The notes under the pieces were generated by a model. It was not told the DNA's origin and searched no databases. It was given only the letters and a program-made list of their open reading frames with translations. From NCBI GenBank assembly GCA_950063125.1, contig CATLZI010000174.1:1-5061 (forward strand): DNA of 5,061 nt, read 5' to 3'. Shown here in pieces: positions 1 through 5,061 of the stretch. The position numbers and the translations under genes were made by a program. Source of the stretch: an uncultured Porticoccus sp. GTDB lineage: Bacteria; Pseudomonadota; Gammaproteobacteria; Pseudomonadales; Porticoccaceae. Position 1 is the stretch's first letter; each line of letters opens with the position of its first letter.

Positions 1-1388
1 CGCTTCTCGAAGCCGAAGTCCGCGCCCTGGGTATCGAGGTTATCACCCATTCCGGTGTGCGTTCTGTGGAGGGTTTTGAGCATGTCACCGGGGTCATCAC
101 CCGGGACGGCGAGACGATTCACTGCGATACCGTGTTGTTCTGTACCGGTATCACGCCGAACCTGGAACTGGCTCGAAAAGCCCGCATCCCGGTGGGCACT
201 GGTATTCTGGTCAATGACCAGATGAGGACATCGGATCCCGATATTTTTGCTATCGGTGAGTGCTGTGAACACCTGGGCGTCACCTATGGGCTGGTCAACC
301 CCGGTTACGAACAGGCGGCGGTGACCGCGGAAATCATTGCCAGCGAACCACAGGAGGACTTGCCGCGCTATCTGGGTTCCATGGCTATCAGCCACCTCAA
401 GGTGGTCGGCACCGATGTCTGCAGTCTCGGGGAAATCAGTGATTTACCCAGCAGACCCTTCCAGAGAGAACTTCAATATTTTGACAAGTCCAGCGGGGCC
501 TACCGGAAGCTGGTGCTGCTCAGGGGCAAGATCATCGGTGCGGTGGCTATTGGCAACTGGCCAGAGTCCCGACGCGTCCAGGAAGCCTATCAGAATGCAC
601 GCAAAATCCGGTTCTGGCACCTGCTGCGGTTTTATCTGACCGGCACATTATGGGGCAAGGGCGGTGACGATATTGGCAATTGGCCTAGTGGCACGATCAT
701 TTGCCAGTGCAACAATATCAGTTACGGCGTACTGTCCAGCGCCATCGCCAACAATTGCAGCACACTGCCTGAACTCCAGGACCGCACCCGGGCCGGCACC
801 GTCTGCGGTTCTTGCAAACCTTTGCTGCAACAGCTTTTGGGTGTTGTCGGCATGGAGAGGGAATCCGGGGCCACCACCCTCACCGCGGGGGCACTGCTGG
901 CCACCGCACTGGTGGCACTGATCGCCTTCTGGCCGGAAGCAAAAGTAGCCGACAGCGTTCAACAACAGGGCTGGTTCGAGGGCATCTGGAACGACAAATT
1001 CTGGAAACAGGTCACGGGCTTTACTTTGCTGGGGCTGACCGCTATCGGATTGCTGATGTCACTGCGCAAACGCCTGTCCTGGCGCTGGATGGGCAAGTTC
1101 TCCGGATGGCGTCTGGTCCATGCCTCACTCGGTGTGTTGTGCTGTATCACACTGGTGCTGCACAGCGGTTTTCACCTGGGATCCAACCTCAATCAATTGC
1201 TGATCGTTAACTTTCTTGCAGTACTCCTGATGGGCGCCTTTACCAGTGGTGCCATTGGCCTTGGCCACAAACTGCGGACAGGGGCCGCGCAGGGCACAAG
1301 AAAGTCTATGCAATGGCTGCACATCATTGTGTCGTGGCCCCTGCCCGTGCTTTTGGCTTTCCATATCCTCACCGTGTATTACTACTGA
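1..1388 (+). CDS. NirB-like FAD/NAD(P)H oxidoreductase with BFD-like [2Fe-2S] domain fused to a diheme b membrane domain (5' partial)
   Basis: The reading frame is open from the window edge (first whole codon at 3), so the true start and the first Rossmann GxGxxG motif lie upstream; 461 residues are visible. Visible residues about 1-115 are the end of a pyridine nucleotide-disulfide oxidoreductase fold: 'GITPNLELA' and 'TSDPDIFAIGEC' are the NAD- and FAD-domain signatures in the form seen in NirB. Residues about 125-200 resemble the following interface domain. A BFD-like [2Fe-2S] site follows: C234-X-C236 and C268-X2-C271. NirB would next have a siroheme/[4Fe-4S] region; instead there are about five hydrophobic helices (about 293-310, 337-354, 369-392, 399-420, 438-461). 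Helix 3 has H373 and H387 and helix 5 has H440 and H454, the spacing of a bis-His diheme b protein. Basic loops (355-365, 423-434) put the soluble part in the cytoplasm. Inferred role: carry electrons from NAD(P)H through FAD, FeS and b hemes to the periplasm. The domain calls are strong; the substrate and direction are unknown. Confidence 0.88.
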   Translation, partial: LLEAEVRALGIEVITHSGVRSVEGFEHVTGVITRDGETIHCDTVLFCTGITPNLELARKARIPVGTGILVNDQMRTSDPDIFAIGECCEHLGVTYGLVNPGYEQAAVTAEIIASEPQEDLPRYLGSMAISHLKVVGTDVCSLGEISDLPSRPFQRELQYFDKSSGAYRKLVLLRGKIIGAVAIGNWPESRRVQEAYQNARKIRFWHLLRFYLTGTLWGKGGDDIGNWPSGTIICQCNNISYGVLSSAIANNCSTLPELQDRTRAGTVCGSCKPLLQQLLGVVGMERESGATTLTAGALLATALVALIAFWPEAKVADSVQQQGWFEGIWNDKFWKQVTGFTLLGLTAIGLLMSLRKRLSWRWMGKFSGWRLVHASLGVLCCITLVLHSGFHLGSNLNQLLIVNFLAVLLMGAFTSGAIGLGHKLRTGAAQGTRKSMQWLHIIVSWPLPVLLAFHILTVYYY

Positions 1389-1390
1389 TG

Positions 1391-1395
1391 CAGGG
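1391..1395 (+). promoter_or_regulatory. Shine-Dalgarno AGGGG deciding a TTG start
   Basis: AGGGG lies nine bases before TTG at 1405. The reading frame of the cytochrome is open much further upstream, into the previous gene, but the only start in the gap that gives a short basic N-terminus followed directly by a hydrophobic helix is this TTG. The next in-frame ATG (1432) would remove the basic KK residues and has no good ribosome binding site. Confidence 0.6.
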
Positions 1396-1404
1396 GCCGA
1401 TGCA

Positions 1405-2718
1405 TTGAAAAAAATCATCTGGGCCACATGGATGCTTGTCACGCTGTCGATAGCCGGCTACTACGGCTATATCCTGTTCAAAGCCGACAATAAACAGGCA
1501 CTACTGATCGGCGAGACCAGCCATGGGCACTTTCAGATCGAGCTGGCCTGCAGCAGTTGTCATACAGAGGCCTTTGGTGGTCCAGAACTGATCCAGGAAG
1601 CCTGTGTCGGCTGCCATGGTGCGGAACTGGCAGAGGCCAACGATACGCACCCCAAAAAGAAGTTTACCGACCCGCGCAATGCAGACCGGCTCAGTGTGGT
1701 GGATGCCCGCTACTGTGTCAGCTGTCACACCGAACACCACAGAGAAATCACAGCTCCGATGGGGGTAACCCTGCCAGAGGATTATTGTTTTCACTGTCAT
1801 ACCGACGTCGGCGACGACCGGGAGAGCCATCGGGATCTGGCCTTTGATAGCTGTGCCAGCGCAGGTTGCCACAACTATCACGACAACCGGGCACTCTTTG
1901 AAGACTTTCTCGTTCACAACCACTCAGGTCCCTGGCTGAAAGAAATGGCTCGCCTCACCAACCCCAACGGCGCCGCCATTCTCGCCAGCAAACGCGTACC
2001 CGAACAACAGCCGACATTCCCCGAGCAAAAAACGGCCCACCCGGATATCCATCAAGAATGGTCTGGCAGCAGCCACGCCGATGCCGGTGTGGGCTGCGGT
2101 GGCTGTCACAGTGATAACCGCTCCGATGAATGGCTCGAAAAACCCGGCATTGCACAATGCCAGACCTGCCATATTCACGAAGTCGAAAGCTATAAATCGG
2201 GCAAACACGGTATGCGACTGGCCCAGTCCCTGCCCGCTATCCGCCCTGTCGATTCCAAACTGCCCTTCAAGGAGACAGCGATGTCTCTGCAGCAGGGTTG
2301 CAACAGCTGCCACAGTGCACACCGGACAGACACCCTGTTTGCCGCCAGTGAAGCCTGCCTGACCTGCCACAACGATGAACACTCGCGGGGATTTGCCAGC
2401 TCGCCCCACGGACGGCTGTTAACCCAGGCCATCGCCGGTGCCATTCCGGTGGAGCAGGCCGTCAGCTGTGCCACCTGTCATATGCCGAGAGCGGAGAACA
2501 TCGTCGATGGAGAGGCGGTGGTACAGGTCAATCACAACCAGAACCACAACCTGCGCCCCAATGAAAAGATGATCCGGCCGGTTTGTATGCAGTGCCACAA
2601 TCTCGGCTTTTCCATTGACGCCCTGGCTGACCCGGCACTGATCAGGAACAACTTCAACGGCAAACCAGCCACCCATATCCCGTCCATCGACTGGTCACTC
2701 AAACGGGTGGCTGACTGA
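1405..2718 (+). CDS. Membrane-anchored periplasmic undecaheme cytochrome c
   Basis: Read from the TTG at 1405 this is a 437-residue protein. Residues 1-25 (MKKIIWATW then a hydrophobic stretch) form an N-terminal membrane anchor or uncleaved signal; no clear signal peptidase site follows. The rest should be periplasmic. There are ten CXXCH heme sites at C49, C67, C104, C128, C231, C252, C299, C318, C355 and C394, plus one CX4CH at C150 (CASAGCH), so eleven c-type hemes. Many further His residues (for example H82, H111, H112, H142, H159, H224, H268, H326, H335, H377, H381, H424) can act as sixth ligands. The sites fall into two groups, 49-156 and 231-398, with a 75-residue heme-free stretch between them. 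The second half, with a CATCHMP site followed by His residues, recalls multiheme cytochromes of the hydroxylamine oxidoreductase/octaheme group; this is an impression and not a database match. It begins 16 bases after the flavoprotein, which makes it the natural electron partner of that protein's b hemes. Whether it is an enzyme or only a wire is unknown. Confidence 0.9.
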   Translation: MKKIIWATWMLVTLSIAGYYGYILFKADNKQALLIGETSHGHFQIELACSSCHTEAFGGPELIQEACVGCHGAELAEANDTHPKKKFTDPRNADRLSVVDARYCVSCHTEHHREITAPMGVTLPEDYCFHCHTDVGDDRESHRDLAFDSCASAGCHNYHDNRALFEDFLVHNHSGPWLKEMARLTNPNGAAILASKRVPEQQPTFPEQKTAHPDIHQEWSGSSHADAGVGCGGCHSDNRSDEWLEKPGIAQCQTCHIHEVESYKSGKHGMRLAQSLPAIRPVDSKLPFKETAMSLQQGCNSCHSAHRTDTLFAASEACLTCHNDEHSRGFASSPHGRLLTQAIAGAIPVEQAVSCATCHMPRAENIVDGEAVVQVNHNQNHNLRPNEKMIRPVCMQCHNLGFSIDALADPALIRNNFNGKPATHIPSIDWSLKRVAD

Positions 2719-2785
2719 TGCAATTCACTGCCGTAACCACCACTTACCTCCCATGTCATTACTCTGAAACCACGAGGAATTCACC
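2719..2785 (+). other. Intergenic spacer, no clear promoter or terminator
   Basis: This is the longest gap in the five-gene run. I see no convincing -35/-10 pair and no hairpin followed by a T tract. Its right end holds the ribosome binding site GAGGA at 2774-2778, seven bases before the next ATG. Read-through transcription from the cytochrome gene is the simplest view. Confidence 0.5.
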
Positions 2786-3370
2786 ATGAAACACGTCAAA
2801 AAAATAGCCCTCATGACTACACTGCTCGCCAGTAGCCTTGTTATTACCGCCTGCAATGAAGCACCACCAGCAAAGGCCGGCATACCGCCGAAACTCTATA
2901 CTGACTCACTGTTTGCGGTCATGAATGCCGACCGGGCCAACTACACCAAATTGATCATTCAGCGCCTGGGACCCAATGGCGCGGGTGCCATCAAGCCCGA
3001 TGAACACTGGAAGGAAATAGAAAACGGGGCATTACTGCCTGCCCAGATGTTCCGGGCAGGCTCGGAGGCCGTCGCGGAAGTGACCGATGAATTCACCTAC
3101 TCGCTGCAATCCCTGTGGCCTATCAACAAGCAGAATGCACCCAAAACCCCCCTTGAAGAAGAGGGCCTGCAATACACCGTGGACAATCCCGGTGAAAATT
3201 TTTACGGCGAGGAAAAGCTGGGTGACGTGACCTACTTTACGGCGGTATATCCCGATGTCGCCGTCTCCCCCGCCTGCACAACCTGCCATAACGATCACAA
3301 GGACTCCCCCAGAACCGACTTCGATATCGGCGACGTGATGGGTGGTGTGGTTATCCGCGTCCCCCTTTAA
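2786..3370 (+). CDS. DUF3365 (Tll0287-like) monoheme c lipoprotein
   Basis: The protein has 194 residues. It begins with a basic N-terminus (MKHVKK), a hydrophobic stretch and the lipobox I-T-A-C23, so it should be a lipoprotein on the periplasmic side; Asn at +2, not Asp, favours the outer membrane under the Lol rule. Residues about 35-192 match my memory of the DUF3365/Tll0287-like domain, a PAS-like heme-binding fold. The signature is the C-terminal part: 'YFTAVYPDVAVSPAC' and CTTCH at 164-168, then 'DFDIGDVMGGVVIRVPL' to the end. One CXXCH means one covalent heme. The ATG at 2786 is supported by GAGGA seven bases upstream. Members of this family occur as sensor input domains or as small periplasmic cytochromes; here, beside a multiheme cytochrome and with no kinase or cyclase domain, an electron carrier or a redox/ligand-sensing accessory protein is likely. 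The exact function is not known to me. Confidence 0.85.
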   Translation: MKHVKKIALMTTLLASSLVITACNEAPPAKAGIPPKLYTDSLFAVMNADRANYTKLIIQRLGPNGAGAIKPDEHWKEIENGALLPAQMFRAGSEAVAEVTDEFTYSLQSLWPINKQNAPKTPLEEEGLQYTVDNPGENFYGEEKLGDVTYFTAVYPDVAVSPACTTCHNDHKDSPRTDFDIGDVMGGVVIRVPL

Positions 3371-3400
3371 CTGATCGGAATTTCTGAGTCTGGTGGCCCT

Positions 3401-3769
3401 ATGTTTAACAAAAAATGTGTGATCGCTGCTGTTCTTTGTCTCGGCTTGTCGGCCTGCTCCGACAAGCCGGACTCATCCGTCGACGGCAGTACAACTGACA
3501 GGCAGGCACCACCTTCGGCCCACCCCGGTGAACCACTGGTAAAAGCCAACTGTCGCGTCTGCCACGCATCGGGCATCAACGGCGCGCCCATTATCGGCAA
3601 CGACAGAATGTGGGCACCCAGAATCAGCCAGGGAGAGGAAACCCTTGTTAAACATGCCACCGAAGGTTACGGGCTGATGCCCGCCCGCGGTGGTTCAACA
3701 TTAACCGATGAACAAATGGCACAGGCGGTCAGCTATATGCTTTCGCAGCTGACCCCCGAACCACAATAG
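3401..3769 (+). CDS. Cytochrome c5-like monoheme lipoprotein
   Basis: The protein has 122 residues. A short signal ends in the lipobox L-S-A-C19 with Ser at +2, so it is predicted to be lipid-anchored and periplasm-facing. A linker rich in Ser, Thr, Pro and Asp (20-42) leads to a class I cytochrome c domain: heme site CRVCH at 51-55, then GxxGAPxxG (58-66), W71, and the Met ligand M93 in 'GLMPARGG', followed by a C-terminal helix with 'AVSYM'. The pattern is that of the cytochrome c5 group of gammaproteobacteria. Classical c5 proteins often have a Cys pair just after the GG; here that place reads STLT, so the disulfide is absent. GGTGG at 3392-3396 is a close ribosome binding site, four bases before ATG. 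The gene lies 30 bases after the DUF3365 lipoprotein and 11 bases before the globin. It probably passes single electrons between the membrane cytochromes and a terminal acceptor or oxidase. Confidence 0.88.
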   Translation: MFNKKCVIAAVLCLGLSACSDKPDSSVDGSTTDRQAPPSAHPGEPLVKANCRVCHASGINGAPIIGNDRMWAPRISQGEETLVKHATEGYGLMPARGGSTLTDEQMAQAVSYMLSQLTPEPQ

Positions 3770-3773
3770 AGGA
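3768..3773 (+). promoter_or_regulatory. Ribosome binding site AGAGGA overlapping the upstream stop codon
   Basis: AGAGGA starts inside the TAG stop (3767-3769) of the cytochrome c5-like gene and lies seven bases before the globin ATG at 3781. The overlap suits translation of the two genes from one message and supports the globin being part of the operon. Confidence 0.6.
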
Positions 3774-3780
3774 TATATCC

Positions 3781-4200
3781 ATGACACCCGAGCAAATACA
3801 CGCCTGCAAAACCTCCTGGGCCAAAGTGGAACCGATTGCCGACTCCGCAGCCACCCTTTTCTACAACAACCTGTTTACTGCGGATCCGACCCTGAAACCC
3901 CTGTTCAAGGGAGACATGGGGGAACAGGGTAAAAAGCTGATGGAAATGATCGGTGCTGCGGTGCGCATGCTGGATCGACTCGACGAACTGGTGCCCGTAG
4001 TGGAAGCCATGGGCAAGCGTCATCTCGCCTACGGAGTTGAGGACGCCCATTACGATACCGTCGGCAGTGCGCTGATAGAAACCCTGCAAACCGGCCTTGG
4101 CGACAGCTTTACCGATGACGTAAAGGAAGCATGGATAGTCGCTTACGGCATCCTCGCATCCACCATGATTGCGGCGGCTCACAAGGAGGTCTCCGCCTGA
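3781..4200 (+). CDS. Single-domain bacterial globin (Vitreoscilla hemoglobin-like)
   Basis: A 139-residue protein, the usual length for a lone globin domain, with no reductase domain and no signal peptide, hence cytoplasmic. Aligning by eye with my memory of Vitreoscilla hemoglobin gives B10 Tyr as Y28 (FYNNLF), CD1 Phe as F42 (PLF), the proximal F8 His as H81 (GKRHLAYGV) and the G5 Tyr as Y91 (DAHYDTVG); 'LGDSFTDDVKEAWIVAYG' is the G-H region. The distal E7 residue is uncertain; Q49 is one candidate. The Glu that completes the His-Tyr-Glu triad of Vitreoscilla hemoglobin and flavohemoglobins aligns with A133, so the triad seems incomplete. Proteins of this kind are sometimes labelled 'hemin receptor', which is probably misleading. 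Likely roles are binding oxygen or turning over nitric oxide; the redox operon gives it possible electron donors, but none is shown. It is the last gene of the run, 11 bases after its neighbour. Confidence 0.92.
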   Translation: MTPEQIHACKTSWAKVEPIADSAATLFYNNLFTADPTLKPLFKGDMGEQGKKLMEMIGAAVRMLDRLDELVPVVEAMGKRHLAYGVEDAHYDTVGSALIETLQTGLGDSFTDDVKEAWIVAYGILASTMIAAAHKEVSA

Positions 4201-4253
4201 GCTCCCGGACGGATCAGACGGCATGGTGGCCGAATGCTCAATAATCCCCAGGT
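4201..4253. other. Convergent intergenic gap without a recognisable terminator
   Basis: This 53-base stretch separates the stop of the globin from the stop of the minus-strand kinase. I see no GC-rich hairpin followed by a T run on either strand. It contains the left arm of a 10-bp inverted repeat, and at its right edge the palindrome GTTTAAAC (4252-4259), which includes the kinase stop codon. Confidence 0.5.
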
Positions 4254-4281
4254 TTAAACAACGCCCGCCAACTGATCCGTC
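4208..4281. repeat. 10-bp perfect inverted repeat across convergent gene ends
   Basis: GACGGATCAG at 4208-4217 is matched by its exact reverse complement CTGATCCGTC at 4272-4281. The left arm is eight bases after the globin stop and the right arm is inside the last codons of the kinase gene. The 54-base separation is long for an intrinsic terminator, so the repeat may be chance, a weak fold in the 3' ends of either message, or a site bound by protein. Confidence 0.4.
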
Positions 4282-5021
4282 AGCGCCATCCAGAGAGCGT
4301 CCATGCCGCGCTGGAGATCCCGTAGTTTGAGGCGATCCTCGGCGCTGTGATGGCTTTCAACAACATCCAGCCGTATCAGATCCATGGCGGGGTGCCCCCA
4401 GGCGGCATATTCCCAATCCAGTATCACCAGGCCACGATCCGTATCGATGATATTTTCCGGTATCAGGTCATGGTGACAGATGACCGGTTGCCAGGAACTC
4501 GCATCGATAGCCGCGGCATGTTCTTCGATTGCATCTGCCGCCGCGGGGCGAACGGCCAGCTGGGCAAGGTAGTATCGACAGTGATTCAGGTAACTGAAAC
4601 GGCTGGCTGTAGCCGGTTTGGGAAACGCCTGGATTTTTTCGAGCAGGGGTACCAGTTGCCGGTTTAGCCGATGATCGTTATCAACCGTCCCCGCATCCCA
4701 TACTCGTCCGTCGACAAATTCCGTCACCAGCACCTCGCCGGTCACATAAAGCAGCTTTGGCACATAGCCGGTGGGCTGCAACAGGCGAAGCAGCGTCTCT
4801 TCCCTTTGGCGGTCAATCCCCAGCGCCTTGCTGTGTGGTGTATTGACTCTCACTACGGCTCTCCTGGAGCCACTTTCCACCAGATAAGACAAATTGGTCA
4901 TACCGCCGGACATGGGTTTAACCAGAGACGGTTTACCTGGGAGACAGACTTCCCAGCGCCGCCATTCAGATAACGTCTGGTGCAGCAAACTCTTGCCGTC
5001 GCTCAGTGATTGGCTGTTCAA
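4254..5021 (-). CDS. APH/choline kinase-fold phosphotransferase
   Basis: Read from a TTG start, the protein has 255 residues and belongs to the aminoglycoside phosphotransferase/choline kinase fold. The ATP loop is 'GGMTNLSYLV' (39-48), with R58 in 'AVVRVN' at the usual Lys position, as in choline-kinase-like members. The catalytic loop is H183-x-D185-x4-N190 (CHHDLIPENI) and the metal-binding site is D202 in 'ILDWEYAAWGHPAMDL', with D214 also conserved. These motifs look closest to small-molecule kinases such as choline/ethanolamine (LicA) or thiamine (ThiK) kinases; I cannot choose the substrate. The frame stays open to the window edge, so a longer start is possible, but GGAG at 5033-5036 is 11 bases before the TTG and the length is normal. 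The gene converges on the cytochrome operon and appears unrelated to it. Confidence 0.85.
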   Translation of the reverse strand: MNSQSLSDGKSLLHQTLSEWRRWEVCLPGKPSLVKPMSGGMTNLSYLVESGSRRAVVRVNTPHSKALGIDRQREETLLRLLQPTGYVPKLLYVTGEVLVTEFVDGRVWDAGTVDNDHRLNRQLVPLLEKIQAFPKPATASRFSYLNHCRYYLAQLAVRPAAADAIEEHAAAIDASSWQPVICHHDLIPENIIDTDRGLVILDWEYAAWGHPAMDLIRLDVVESHHSAEDRLKLRDLQRGMDALWMALTDQLAGVV

Positions 5022-5061
5022 GGTAATGTTTTCTCCAGCGGATAAAACCGAGCACGACCAG
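5018..5061 (-). other. Possible 3' end of a gene upstream of the kinase
   Basis: All three minus-strand frames are open from the right edge towards the kinase. One ends in a TGA at 5018-5020 that overlaps the kinase TTG as TTGA, a common arrangement for coupled genes; it reads 'GRARFYPLEKTLP'. A second reads 'LVVLGFIRWRKHYL', like the end of a membrane helix with a basic tail, and stops at 4966-4968, overlapping the kinase by about 50 bases. The visible stretch is too short to choose between them, or to exclude that the kinase itself extends further. Confidence 0.25.

Noticed and set aside
812..1210. 132-codon plus-strand frame inside the flavoprotein gene
   Set aside because: It is out of frame with the BFD-like and membrane domains, which are well supported, and its product has no recognisable features.
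1246..1404. In-frame upstream extension of the multiheme cytochrome into the previous gene
   Set aside because: The extension overlaps the conserved last membrane helix of the flavoprotein and would bury the signal anchor about 53 residues inside the protein; TTG at 1405 with AGGGG gives a normal export N-terminus.
1501..2409. Two long minus-strand open frames (1501-1923 and 1924-2409)
   Set aside because: They lie opposite the multiheme cytochrome, where biased codons leave antisense frames open; the plus frame has eleven heme motifs and the antisense products show no domain.
2719..2785. Possible internal promoter before the DUF3365 gene
   Set aside because: TTCACT at the left end has no credible -10 partner at the right spacing, so the evidence is too weak to call.
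3733..4224. 163-codon open frame on the minus strand, longer than the globin it overlaps
   Set aside because: The plus strand encodes a clear globin with proximal His, CD1 Phe and a good ribosome binding site; the antisense product matches no family I recognise and also covers the end of the cytochrome c5-like gene.
4221..4237. GCAT ... ATGC stem in the convergent gap as a terminator
   Set aside because: The stem has only four pairs, the loop is nine bases and no T run follows on either strand.
4254..5021. Aminoglycoside resistance enzyme
   Set aside because: The kinase shares only the general APH fold motifs; the CHHDLIPENI and DWEYAAWGHPAMDL forms look more like choline or thiamine kinases, and no mobile element is nearby.

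Overview
The window (about 57% G+C by eye, not counted) looks like the chromosome of a gammaproteobacterium, probably a marine or environmental one. The grounds are a NirB-type flavoprotein, a cytochrome c5-type lipoprotein and a Vitreoscilla-hemoglobin-like single-domain globin, with Proteobacterial Shine-Dalgarno sites. The sequence alone does not support a genus.

Layout. Five plus-strand genes run head to tail from position 1 to 4200 and look like one operon, with gaps of 16, 67, 30 and 11 bases. They are: (1) the 3' part of an FAD/NAD(P)H flavoprotein that carries a BFD-like [2Fe-2S] domain and then, where NirB would have a siroheme domain, a five-helix membrane domain with two H-X13-H heme b pairs; (2) a membrane-anchored, periplasmic multiheme cytochrome c with 11 heme-binding sites (ten CXXCH and one CX4CH); (3) a lipoprotein with a DUF3365/Tll0287-like domain and one CXXCH; (4) a cytochrome c5-like lipoprotein with one heme and a Met ligand; (5) a single-domain globin. 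A short 53-base gap with no obvious terminator separates these from a convergent minus-strand gene for an APH/choline-kinase-fold phosphotransferase (4254-5021). That gene starts close to the right edge and may follow another gene outside the window.

How the genes may work together (inference). Genes 1 to 4 provide every carrier needed to pass electrons across the inner membrane: cytoplasmic NAD(P)H, FAD, [2Fe-2S], two b hemes, the periplasmic undecaheme cytochrome, then two small lipid-anchored c-type cytochromes. The globin is cytoplasmic. Its presence, and the NirB-like ancestry of gene 1, hint at nitrogen oxide or oxygen chemistry, but the substrate cannot be read from the sequence. The least ordinary feature is the single polypeptide of gene 1, which joins a NirB-like soluble module to a cytochrome-b-like membrane domain.

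Limits. The N-terminus of gene 1 and any operon promoter lie upstream of the window. No RNA gene, mobile element or CRISPR array was seen.
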